A stretch of DNA of 15,923 nucleotides, taken from assembly GCA_002359635.1 (NCBI GenBank), contig DENJ01000060.1, forward strand, positions 1-15,923, in the 5' to 3' direction. Positions within the stretch are counted from its first letter, which is position 1; every line of letters begins with the position of its first letter. Below, one piece after another: positions 8,230 through 15,923 of this stretch. The position numbers and the translations under genes are program-made. Origin of the DNA: Burkholderiales bacterium UBA2647 (GTDB lineage Bacteria > Pseudomonadota > Gammaproteobacteria > Burkholderiales > Burkholderiaceae_E). The notes under the pieces are model-generated. The model was not told where the DNA came from. It was given only the letters and a program-made list of their open reading frames with translations, and did no database searches.

Positions 8230-10234
8230 GCCAACCGGGCTCGACGTCGCCGTGCTTGCGCCGGCCGCAGATTCGCTTACGCTTTGTCGAGTCGATGCCC
8301 CAAGTGGCGAAATCGTGTCACGCCTGCCTATGCAAAATACCGAGGGCGTCTGGGCGATCAACGGGTTAGATTGGGAGCCAGGCACATGTTATGGGTTTTG
8401 GATAGATAACAACAAAGAAAGCGCCGCTGCATTGAACTCTAGGCTCAGCCTTGATCCCTTGGCGAGGTGGGTCATTGCGCATGACCATCACCGTTATCTC
8501 GCCCAGACAGTTTTGGATTTGCCGCCCGCTCAGACCTTTATCCGATCCGGGGCCGTGCCAAGACTGATTTACGAGCTTCATCCGAAAGGCTTCACTCAGC
8601 TCAACAAGGCCATCAATCCAACCTTACGCGGGTCGATCGAGGCGCTCGCTGAGGCGCCTTCAATCGATTATCTGCGTTTACTCGGTGTGACTACGCTATG
8701 CCTGATGCCAATCAGCTTGCATGATGATGAGCCAAGGTTAAAGGAGCTTGGCCTGAGCAATTATTGGGGTTATAACGTCCTGGCCTGGAATGCGCCGCAT
8801 GTGCCTTATCTCGCTTCGGCGCGCGGGCTTGATCCGATGATTGCCTGGCAGCACGCTCGTCTAAGTCTTCGCCGTACGATCGATCAGCTGCATCGGGAAG
8901 GTTTTGAGGTCATTCTTGATGTGGTGTACAACCACAGCTCCGAGCTCGATGACGAAGGGCCTCGTTATCATTTTCGACTGCTCGACGATCAGTTTTATTA
9001 CCGTCGCGACAGCCAAGGTTCGCTTGAGAATTGGAGCGGTTGCGGCAATACCCTGAATTTTTCAGACCAACGAAGCTGGCAATGGGTAATCCAAAGTCTT
9101 CGGCAATGGGTTATTGAATTTGGAATTGACGGATTTCGCTTCGACCTTGCGAGCAGTCTGTTGCGGTCAGATTACGCAGGCTTGCCCTGCCCCTACAACG
9201 AGGGGCTTTGGGCGGAAATACAGTCCGATCCCATTTTGATGCATTGCCTTCTAATTGCCGAGCCCTGGGATTTGGGACCGCAAGGCTACAGGCTCGGTGA
9301 TTTTGGGCCAGGTGTCATGGAGTGGAATGATCGTTATAGGGACGGCTTACGAAAGTTCTGGATTACATCGTCGGCACCGATTGCTGAACTTGCTGACTGT
9401 CTCGCCGGGTCATCTGCCGTCTTTCAAGTAAACAAAGGCTCTCCCGCTACAAGTGTTAATTACTTGGCGAGTCATGATGGATTCAGTCTTTGGGATCTAC
9501 TTTGTTATTCATCGCGACACAATCTTCTTAATGCTGAGGGTAATCGGGACGGGCATCCTTTGGAGCACGCCTTCAATCATGGATTTGAAGGTGTCGGCGA
9601 TAATGTTGCAATTGATGCTTTGCGCCGACACAAGCGGTCGGCCATGCTCTGCTGTCTTTACGCTTCCCTTGGCTCGCTCATGATTCATAGCGGTGATGAA
9701 TGGGGCCGCAGTCAGGCTGGGAATAACAATGCCTATTGTCAAGACAACGAACTCGCTTGGCTACGCTGGCAGGAGTGCGATCATCAAGTGCTTTGCCTGG
9801 TCCGCCGTTTAATGAACTTAAGGAATCAGTTTGCCTGCTTACTTGCGAGTCAAACTTGGTGGAAGCCGCAGCAGCATTCATTTGGGTTGAAACATACTCT
9901 CGACGAGAAAGACCTGATCCAACAGGTCGAAGCGGGGTGGTATCGGGCAGACGGGTCTGCTGTTACCCTTGAGAACTGGCATGACAAGAGCCTGCGAAGT
10001 CTTGGCCTTTGGCTTTCTTTGCGGCAGTCGCTCCTTGTGCTGATCAACGCGCAGGCTCAATCATTGGAGTTCACCTTGCCGGGCGCTTCTGAAGTCCGTT
10101 GGACGGTGCTTATTGAGTCGAATGATCCACGCAGTTGGGAGGTCGAGGATGGAAAGCCGCAGCGGATCGTTTCTGCAAACATCAGCCTAGCGGCTTGGTC
10201 GGTTGCTTGGCTTACGCCAAGTGTTTTCTCATAA
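8210..10234 (+). CDS. glgX: Glycogen debranching enzyme GlgX
   Basis: GlgX hydrolyses the alpha-1,6 stubs left by glycogen phosphorylase and releases short maltodextrins. The 674-residue product has a short N-terminal CBM48-like region (about 8-65), then a GH13 barrel of the isoamylase/GlgX type: YELHPKGFT at 121-129, GLSNYWGYN near 181-189, DVVYNHSSE at 237-245, GIDGFRFD with nucleophile Asp312, IAEPWD with acid/base Glu351, ASHDGFS with Asp423, and GDEWGRSQAGNNNAYCQDN near 495-513. The part before YELH is roughly 35 residues shorter than in E. coli GlgX from memory, and the usual loop after YG is reduced. The ATG overlaps glgB by 20 nt and has no strong ribosome binding site, which suggests translational coupling. 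Confidence 0.93.
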   Translation: MLGAWHKPTGLDVAVLAPAADSLTLCRVDAPSGEIVSRLPMQNTEGVWAINGLDWEPGTCYGFWIDNNKESAAALNSRLSLDPLARWVIAHDHHRYLAQTVLDLPPAQTFIRSGAVPRLIYELHPKGFTQLNKAINPTLRGSIEALAEAPSIDYLRLLGVTTLCLMPISLHDDEPRLKELGLSNYWGYNVLAWNAPHVPYLASARGLDPMIAWQHARLSLRRTIDQLHREGFEVILDVVYNHSSELDDEGPRYHFRLLDDQFYYRRDSQGSLENWSGCGNTLNFSDQRSWQWVIQSLRQWVIEFGIDGFRFDLASSLLRSDYAGLPCPYNEGLWAEIQSDPILMHCLLIAEPWDLGPQGYRLGDFGPGVMEWNDRYRDGLRKFWITSSAPIAELADCLAGSSAVFQVNKGSPATSVNYLASHDGFSLWDLLCYSSRHNLLNAEGNRDGHPLEHAFNHGFEGVGDNVAIDALRRHKRSAMLCCLYASLGSLMIHSGDEWGRSQAGNNNAYCQDNELAWLRWQECDHQVLCLVRRLMNLRNQFACLLASQTWWKPQQHSFGLKHTLDEKDLIQQVEAGWYRADGSAVTLENWHDKSLRSLGLWLSLRQSLLVLINAQAQSLEFTLPGASEVRWTVLIESNDPRSWEVEDGKPQRIVSANISLAAWSVAWLTPSVFS

Positions 10235-10273
10235 GCTAACTCTGGGCCTTTGAACACAAGCGGTTATCAATCC

Positions 10274-10285
10274 AGGAGACAAGGA
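10274..10285 (+). promoter_or_regulatory. Strong ribosome binding site of glgC
   Basis: AGGAG at 10274-10278 ends 9 nt before the glgC ATG, followed by a second AAGGA at 10281-10285. This is the best Shine-Dalgarno match in the operon and sits in its only sizeable gap (10235-10287, 53 nt). It fits independent translation initiation for the first committed enzyme of glycogen synthesis. Confidence 0.75.
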
Positions 10286-10287
10286 AC

Positions 10288-11604
10288 ATGGCCACCTATG
10301 CTCAGCCTGCCCCAGCGACTGATGATAAAAACCTCGCGGGTGCAGCCAAACATCTTCAGCCTCATATTCTTGTGCGTCGCGCGATTGCACTTGTCCTGGC
10401 AGGCGGGCGCGGCTCGCGGCTTAAGCAGTTAACTGACAATCGAGCTAAACCAGCGGTTTATTTTGGGGGTAAATTTCGGATCATTGACTTCGCTTTGTCC
10501 AATTGCGTGAATTCCGGGATTCGACGTATCGGTGTTGTGACGCAGTACAAGTCCCATTCCCTGCTTCGCCATTTGCAGCGTGGCTGGAGTTTCTTAAGGG
10601 CAGAACTCAATGAAATGGTTGATCTCTTGCCTGCACAGCAACGTGCAGGTGAGGAACATTGGTACCGTGGTACAGCGGATTCTGTGTATCAAAACATCGA
10701 CATTATTCGTTCAAGCCGCCCCGAATATGTTGTGATTCTTGCCGGGGACCATGTCTACAAGATGGACTATGCCTTGATGCTGAAGGACCACGTAGAGCGC
10801 GGCGCAGAGTGTACGGTGGCTTGTATCGAAGTGCCGCGGCAAGAAGCCGTTGCCTTTGGAGTGATGGCGATCAATAACTCCAGACGTATAACCGCCTTTG
10901 TTGAAAAGCCTAGCGATCCGCCTGCGATTCCTGGCAAGCCGAATTATGCAATGGCGAGTATGGGCATTTATATTTTTAACGCAGACTACCTATTTCACCT
11001 GCTCGATGAGGACTTAGCCAACCCGGATTCATCGCATGATTTCGGGAAAGATGTCATTCCTAGAGCGGTTCAACAAGGCTGTGCGGTTGCACATCCCTTT
11101 TCCTTGTCCTGCGTCTCAACGGCCGGTGCCGCTTCCAACTACTGGCGCGATGTGGGCACGATTGATGCATTCTGGGAGGCTAATCTTGATCTCGCCTCGG
11201 TCACGCCCGAGCTCGATATTTACGATACAAACTGGCCTATCTGGACGCATCAACGTCAATTGCCTCCGGCCAAGTTTGTGCAGGATGCTGAAGGCCGCCA
11301 TGGGCAGACGATTAATACGATGGTGTCGGGAGGTTGTATCGTTTCAGGCTCGATCGTTAGTAATTCTGTACTGTTTTCGAATGTAAGAGTAAGGTCGTTC
11401 TGTACCTTGGACGCTTGTGTTTTGCTGCCTGAAGTCACTATTCAACGTCGTTGTCGACTAAGCCGCGTTGTGGTGGACCGCGGGTGTGAGATTCCGGAAG
11501 GACTTGTTGTCGGGGAGAATGCGGAACTTGATGCTGCGAGGTTTGAGCGAACCGATCAAGGTGTTGTTTTAATTACGGCCGATATGATGAGGCGGCTTAA
11601 TTGA
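10288..11604 (+). CDS. glgC: Glucose-1-phosphate adenylyltransferase (ADP-glucose pyrophosphorylase)
   Basis: GlgC makes ADP-glucose and pyrophosphate from ATP and glucose-1-phosphate, the rate-setting step of bacterial glycogen synthesis. The 438-residue product has an N-terminal nucleotidyltransferase domain with LAGGRGSRL at 37-45, RAKPAV at 52-57 and FRIIDFALSN at 63-72. Tyr126 in WYRGTAD and catalytic Asp154 in LAGDHVYKMDY match E. coli Tyr114 and Asp142, and Lys207 in FVEKPS matches the sugar-phosphate Lys195. A C-terminal left-handed beta-helix (about 315-430) includes SGGCIVSGS and VGENAELDA. The alignment to E. coli GlgC keeps a constant offset of 12 through these sites. The residue in the position of E. 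coli activator-site Lys39 is Asn51, which may alter allosteric control. Confidence 0.97.
   Translation: MATYAQPAPATDDKNLAGAAKHLQPHILVRRAIALVLAGGRGSRLKQLTDNRAKPAVYFGGKFRIIDFALSNCVNSGIRRIGVVTQYKSHSLLRHLQRGWSFLRAELNEMVDLLPAQQRAGEEHWYRGTADSVYQNIDIIRSSRPEYVVILAGDHVYKMDYALMLKDHVERGAECTVACIEVPRQEAVAFGVMAINNSRRITAFVEKPSDPPAIPGKPNYAMASMGIYIFNADYLFHLLDEDLANPDSSHDFGKDVIPRAVQQGCAVAHPFSLSCVSTAGAASNYWRDVGTIDAFWEANLDLASVTPELDIYDTNWPIWTHQRQLPPAKFVQDAEGRHGQTINTMVSGGCIVSGSIVSNSVLFSNVRVRSFCTLDACVLLPEVTIQRRCRLSRVVVDRGCEIPEGLVVGENAELDAARFERTDQGVVLITADMMRRLN
11589..11592 (+). promoter_or_regulatory. Ribosome binding site supporting the TTG start of glgA
   Basis: GAGG lies inside the last codons of glgC, 8 nt before the TTG at 11601. 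No ATG or GTG exists between this point and the conserved GlgA N-terminus, so it supports initiation at TTG. Confidence 0.6.
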
Positions 11605-13124
11605 GCGTTCAGGCTGTCGCGCGAAGCGGCCGCGCAATCCAGGTTCTGCAGGTTAGCGCAGAGCTTTTTCCTTGGGTCAAAACCGGCGGACTTGCTGACG
11701 TAACAGGTTCGCTTCCCGGCGCCTTGTCAAACTTTGGCGTTGAGCTTCGTCCCGTGTTGCCTGGATTTCCCGCATTTACGAGGGCGGTCACCGAATCTCG
11801 CGCTTTAATGGCGATTAAAACGCCTTGGGGCGATGACTTGCAGATTAAGTGCGTCCGATTCGCCTCAAATGCTTTCGGATGGGCTTACCTGATCGTAGCT
11901 CCCCATCTGTACGAGCGTGGCGGTTCGCCTTATGAAACCGCAGACCGCCAAGCTTTTGGCGATAACCATCGACGTTTTGCCGCACTTAGTTGGGGAGCCA
12001 AGGCTCTTGCCTATGGTTTAGACCCCACGTGGGAGGTTTCACTTGTTCATGCGCATGACTGGCATGCCGGCCTGACAGCACTCTACTTGAAGTTTCACCA
12101 CGCTCCTCACCTAAAGTCCACACCCTGCTTATTCACCATCCATAATCTTGCCTATCAAGGCCTTTTTGCCTCAAAACATCTGCACGAGTTAGCCATACCA
12201 GAGGCCTGTTGGCACCTTGATGGTGTGGAGTTTTACGGTCAGATTTCCATGCTTAAGGCCGGCATTGCCTATGCGGATCAGATCAGCACCGTCAGTCCGC
12301 GCTATGCATCCGAGATTCAGCAGGCGGCGCAAGGCCTCGGTTTGCACGGGTTTCTGAGTCTGCATTCGGCTCGCTTGAGCGGCATTCTCAACGGAATTGA
12401 CACACAAATTTGGGACCCTGCCCACGATCCGATGATTGCAAAGCGCTACAGTTTAATTTCATTAAATGATAAAAACGAGAACGTTCTCGCACTTACATCA
12501 ATACTGGGTCTCGATAACGTTCCACGAGGTCCAAGATGTGCGGTTATCAGCAGGCTCACCGAGCAAAAAGGCTTAGGCTTGATTGTGCAAGCCGCGCCAA
12601 CCATGATTCAAGACGGTGCACAGCTTGTGGTTTTGGGGAACGGCGAACCGGCAATCGAGCGGCAGTTCGAAGCACTGCAGGCCAAGTATCCTGGCAAAGT
12701 AAGCTTCCGAGCTGATTTTGATGAGCGCTTGGCGCATCAAATGATTGCCGGCAGTGATTTGATCCTCGTGCCCTCTCGCTTTGAGCCTTGCGGTCTCACC
12801 CAGCTTTATGGGATGCGCTATGGATGTCTGCCCCTCGTTCATCTGGTTGGCGGCCTTGCAGATACTGTACGGCCCTGGCGTTTGTCGAATGAAACGGTCC
12901 TGACTAAGACCGTTAATCCAGCCAACGGGTTCGGATTCAGCGAGCATTGCATTGAGAGCTTTGTGACATGTTGGCAAGAGATGATGGCGTGCTGGACGCT
13001 TAAGCCAGTTTGGGAAAAGCTCCAATCACGTGGCATGAGTCTTGCATTGGGCTGGGACGTGGCGGCTGAAAACTATGCTGCACTTTACGATCGAATGCTT
13101 TTCCGCGATGCTCATAGTCCTTAA
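11601..13124 (+). CDS. glgA: Glycogen synthase (ADP-glucose type)
   Basis: GlgA is a GT5 retaining glycosyltransferase that adds glucose from ADP-glucose to the glycogen non-reducing end. The 507-residue product has KTGGLADV at 27-34, where Lys27 equals ADP-glucose-binding Lys15 of E. coli. It also has HAHDWHAGL at 150-158, FTIHNLAYQG at 178-187, LKAGIAYADQISTVSP at 218-233, ISRLTEQKG at 316-324, and PSRFEPCGLTQ at 391-401 with Glu395 (E. coli Glu377). Two Rossmann-type domains of normal length are intact. The gene starts with TTG in a TTGA overlap with the glgC stop. Because GlgC supplies its substrate, tight coupling of the two would help match their amounts. Confidence 0.96.
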   Translation: MSVQAVARSGRAIQVLQVSAELFPWVKTGGLADVTGSLPGALSNFGVELRPVLPGFPAFTRAVTESRALMAIKTPWGDDLQIKCVRFASNAFGWAYLIVAPHLYERGGSPYETADRQAFGDNHRRFAALSWGAKALAYGLDPTWEVSLVHAHDWHAGLTALYLKFHHAPHLKSTPCLFTIHNLAYQGLFASKHLHELAIPEACWHLDGVEFYGQISMLKAGIAYADQISTVSPRYASEIQQAAQGLGLHGFLSLHSARLSGILNGIDTQIWDPAHDPMIAKRYSLISLNDKNENVLALTSILGLDNVPRGPRCAVISRLTEQKGLGLIVQAAPTMIQDGAQLVVLGNGEPAIERQFEALQAKYPGKVSFRADFDERLAHQMIAGSDLILVPSRFEPCGLTQLYGMRYGCLPLVHLVGGLADTVRPWRLSNETVLTKTVNPANGFGFSEHCIESFVTCWQEMMACWTLKPVWEKLQSRGMSLALGWDVAAENYAALYDRMLFRDAHSP

Positions 13125-13132
13125 ACAGTTGA

Positions 13133-15658
13133 GTGGCCGCCGTCTACACCACTGTGAGGAAGCCTACCTCGAATCCACAAACGACTGAGATGTTTTCGCC
13201 TCTTGCTGAAACCTTTCCGATTCAATCTCCTGGACGTGATCTTGCTTCGATCAAGCGCCTGATCGCCAATAAGTTGGTTTTTTCGATAGGCAAAGACCCG
13301 CAAGCGGCCAGTCCTGAGGATTGGTTCCAAGCGGCTGCGCTGGCTGTCAGGGATCATTTAGTCGAGCGGTGGATGAAGACGACAAGAGCGCAATACGCGC
13401 AGGACAGTAAGAGGGTTTATTACCTGTCCATGGAATTCCTCATGGGTCGAAGCTTCTCCAATGCGATGCTTGCCTTAGGTTTGCGTGACCGTATCCGGCA
13501 AGCCTTGGTTGATTTTGGCATCAATATGGATCAAGTTATAGAACTAGAACCGGACGCTGCGCTTGGCAATGGCGGACTAGGTCGACTTGCAGCATGTTTT
13601 CTTGATTCAATGGCTACCCTCAATGTACCGGGTTTTGGATACGGCATTCGTTATGACTATGGAATGTTCAGGCAAACAATCAAGGCAGGTCGGCAACTTG
13701 AAGTTCCCGACTACTGGCTGCAGCACGGCAACCCTTGGGAGTTTCCGCGCTCCGAGGTGACTTATCGCGTTCAGTTTGGCGGACGAGTCATCAGCGAGGG
13801 CAGTCGACGTGTATGGGTTGATGGCGCGCAGGTTCACGCGATGGCTTATGACAGTGTAGTGCCAGGCTATGACACTCTGGCAACGAACACCCTAAGGCTA
13901 TGGTCGGCAAGAGCAGATGAAGAGATTGACTTGGTCGCCTTCAATCGTGGCAGTTATCTAGAAGCAGTTGAAGCAAAAAATCATTCAGAAAATGTTTCTC
14001 GCGTGTTGTATCCGGATGATTCAACCGATTCGGGACGAAAGCTCCGATTACAACAGGAGTATTTTTTTGTCAGCGCGAGTGTTCAGGATTTGTTGCGGCG
14101 TTACCTAAATTCACATCAGGACCTTGGTGCTTTGTCGGCGAAGGTATCGATTCATTTGAATGATACCCATCCGGTCTTAGCGATACCGGAGCTAATGCGG
14201 TTGCTGATTGATGAATACGATATGTCCTGGGATCAAGCCTGGAGCCAGTGTACGAAGATTTTTTCCTATACTAACCACACTTTAATGCATGAAGCATTGG
14301 AGACCTGGCCGGTTCATCTTATTGACCAAGTGCTTCCAAGGCATCTTGAGATCATCTTTGATATCAACGCAGCCTTCATCCAGGAACTAATTGCACTAGG
14401 CTTTGATGCCGATTCGATCCGTCGTATGTCACTTATTCGAGAAGATGGGGAGCGAAGTGTTCGGATGGCGAATCTCGCAGTCGTTGCGTCCTATTCGGTA
14501 AACGGCGTGTCCCAGTTGCATAGTGCTTTGATGGCAAGCTCCATTTTTAAGGACTTCCATAAGCGGTGGCCCGATCGATTTAATAACAAGACCAATGGGA
14601 TTACCCAAAGACGGTGGTTAGCTCAGGCAAATCCAGATTTGTCGCAGTTTATTGATCGCAAGATTGGAACAGGTTGGCGCCGAGACTTGATGCAACTTGA
14701 GTCGCTTAACCAGGCTCTTGCCGATGACGCTACGCTGGAAAACTTACATGCGATCAAGCAACATCGAAAACTGAGCTTCTCGCGGTGGTATAAAACTCAA
14801 GCAGAGATCCCGCTTAATTTGGATAGTCTCTGGGATGTACAAATCAAGCGAATTCACGAATATAAGAGGCAGCTGTTAAACGTTCTACAAATCATCGATA
14901 GATACCTTAGGCTTCGCGACCAATCGGGAACGCCAGATCTCAGACAATTCGCGCCGCGTACGGTGTTTTTTTCCGGTAAAGCCGCTTCTGCTTACGCCAT
15001 GGCGAAGCTAATCATCCGATTGATCCATGATGTAGGCGAAACAATTGCCCGGGATAAGGCGGTCAGCCCCTACCTACAAGTGTTGTTCCTGCCAAACTAT
15101 GGTGTTAGTCTTGCGGAGCAATTAATCCCTGCAGCAAATTTATCGGAACAAATTTCAACGGCTGGGACCGAGGCATCCGGTACAGGAAATATGAAGCTTG
15201 CCCTCAATGGCGCGCTAACAATCGGCACCTTTGATGGTGCCAATATTGAGATTCTGGATCGCGTCGGACATCCTCACATGTTCGTTTTCGGACTCAATGC
15301 GCAGCAGGTCGAAGAACGTCGATCGTCAGGCCATACGCCGCTTGATGAACTTGATACGAATCCTCGGCTTAAGCTTGTCATAAACGCTTTGCAAGACGGA
15401 ACTTTTTGTCGTAACGATGCCGATCGTTATAAGCCCCTCGTTGATGCATTGTTGAAGTGGGGTGACCACTACATGGTCCTTGCCGACTTTGCTAGCTATC
15501 TTGATGCTCAAGCGCGGGTTGATAGCCATTTCGCAAATCCGAGGGCGTGGCGTCGAAGTAGTCTCATTAACATCGCTGCGATGGGGCCTTTTTCTTCTGA
15601 TCGGACCATTTCTGAGTATGTTGATAAGATTTGGCGCTGCGAGCCGCTTAGGCTTTAA
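13133..15658 (+). CDS. glgP: Glycogen/maltodextrin phosphorylase
   Basis: A GT35 pyridoxal-phosphate enzyme that releases glucose-1-phosphate from alpha-1,4-glucan with inorganic phosphate. The 841-residue product shows YYLSMEFLMGR at 96-106, ALGNGGLGRLAACFLDSMA at 143-161, GNPWE at 199-203, HLNDTHP at 341-347, the active-site YTNHT at 379-383, and EASGTGNMKLALNGALTIGT at 680-699 with PLP lysine Lys688. Length fits bacterial phosphorylases (about 800-850). The GTG at 13133 lies 8 nt after glgA and has a weak ribosome binding site; ATG 13190 (822 residues) is possible, since conserved sequence begins only at about residue 33. His387 replaces a proline normally found just after TNHTL in this family. 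The choice of GlgP over MalP rests on its place in the glg operon. It is the last gene of the run. Confidence 0.96.
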   Translation: MAAVYTTVRKPTSNPQTTEMFSPLAETFPIQSPGRDLASIKRLIANKLVFSIGKDPQAASPEDWFQAAALAVRDHLVERWMKTTRAQYAQDSKRVYYLSMEFLMGRSFSNAMLALGLRDRIRQALVDFGINMDQVIELEPDAALGNGGLGRLAACFLDSMATLNVPGFGYGIRYDYGMFRQTIKAGRQLEVPDYWLQHGNPWEFPRSEVTYRVQFGGRVISEGSRRVWVDGAQVHAMAYDSVVPGYDTLATNTLRLWSARADEEIDLVAFNRGSYLEAVEAKNHSENVSRVLYPDDSTDSGRKLRLQQEYFFVSASVQDLLRRYLNSHQDLGALSAKVSIHLNDTHPVLAIPELMRLLIDEYDMSWDQAWSQCTKIFSYTNHTLMHEALETWPVHLIDQVLPRHLEIIFDINAAFIQELIALGFDADSIRRMSLIREDGERSVRMANLAVVASYSVNGVSQLHSALMASSIFKDFHKRWPDRFNNKTNGITQRRWLAQANPDLSQFIDRKIGTGWRRDLMQLESLNQALADDATLENLHAIKQHRKLSFSRWYKTQAEIPLNLDSLWDVQIKRIHEYKRQLLNVLQIIDRYLRLRDQSGTPDLRQFAPRTVFFSGKAASAYAMAKLIIRLIHDVGETIARDKAVSPYLQVLFLPNYGVSLAEQLIPAANLSEQISTAGTEASGTGNMKLALNGALTIGTFDGANIEILDRVGHPHMFVFGLNAQQVEERRSSGHTPLDELDTNPRLKLVINALQDGTFCRNDADRYKPLVDALLKWGDHYMVLADFASYLDAQARVDSHFANPRAWRRSSLINIAAMGPFSSDRTISEYVDKIWRCEPLRL

Positions 15659-15923
15659 GCTACTGCTGACATATGCTGTTGGCTCGGTGGTCTTGGAGTG
15701 GATGTCTTAGAACCCATGGCGGGAACACGCCGAATGCATGTACTTAAGCTCTTTGAGCAAGTAGCCTTATGAACAAAACGCCTTTGGATTCCTCGGGAGA
15801 CTCAGCGGTGTGACGTAATTGAAGCTGATGCAGTCCAATGATTCTGTGACGGTCAAGCAGCTAATTGGCAAATATGACGTTAGCCAGTTCACGCTAGTTT
15901 TTGCAACGAGGCTCGGTTAAAAA
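15659..15923. other. Non-coding stretch downstream of glgP, to the window end
   Basis: No frame here is convincing. Two tiny + strand frames (15769-15813, 14 residues; 15828-15920, 30 residues) lack ribosome binding sites and recognisable motifs. A short stem, GCTTA-GGCTT-TAAGC at 15646-15660, spans the glgP stop but has no T run, so no intrinsic terminator is called. The operon may end outside the window or by another mechanism. Confidence 0.5.

Noticed and set aside
12573..13025. 150-codon minus-strand reading frame inside glgA
   Set aside because: It is antisense to conserved GlgA motifs and has no family signature or initiation signal.
15646..15660. Hairpin across the glgP stop as operon terminator
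   Set aside because: The stem is only 5 bp, includes the stop codon and has no following T run.
15828..15920. 30-residue + strand frame at the window end
   Set aside because: It lacks a ribosome binding site, is very short and has no known motif; a stop lies four codons upstream, so it is not a longer gene.

Overview
The window is an almost fully coding block of central carbon metabolism. Its core is a seven-gene glycogen and glucan operon on the + strand, with a phosphoenolpyruvate carboxylase gene (ppc) divergent from it. Protein motifs are proteobacterial: a group A glucokinase, a GlgC that aligns closely with the enterobacterial enzyme as I remember it, and a PEPC ending in the RNSG type of C-terminus. 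Moderate GC, Shine-Dalgarno sites at some genes and several GTG/TTG starts also fit. I favour a beta- or gammaproteobacterium; the sequence alone does not fix the genus. No mobile element, CRISPR array, tRNA or rRNA was seen.

Layout: 1-129 is the tail of an unrecognised + strand gene. 130-387 is a convergent non-coding gap with a small hairpin. 388-3183 (minus) is ppc. 3184-3509 is the divergent ppc/glk control region. From 3510 to 15658 run glk (glucokinase), a GH13 alpha-glucosidase resembling subfamily 23, glgB (branching enzyme), glgX (debranching enzyme), glgC (ADP-glucose pyrophosphorylase), glgA (glycogen synthase) and glgP (glycogen phosphorylase). 15659-15923 has no convincing gene. 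Within the operon most junctions overlap or lie within about 10 nt, and only glgX-glgC has a 53-nt gap, which carries the clearest ribosome binding site.

How the genes fit together: GlgC makes ADP-glucose from glucose-1-phosphate, GlgA polymerises it and GlgB adds branches. GlgP trims the outer chains back to glucose-1-phosphate, and GlgX removes the limit-dextrin stubs as short maltodextrins. The alpha-glucosidase has no visible signal peptide. It could cut those maltodextrins to glucose for Glk to phosphorylate, much as MalZ plus Glk do in E. coli. Phosphoglucomutase and an amylomaltase (MalQ) are not in the window. PEPC would supply oxaloacetate from the lower end of glycolysis.

I found no wholly undescribed system. 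The points most worth checking are: the GlgC residue equivalent to E. coli activator-site Lys39 is Asn; a Pro near the GlgP active site is His; the GH13 enzyme and Glk form a MalZ-like branch inside a glg operon; and stop/start junctions repeatedly use GTG or TTG.
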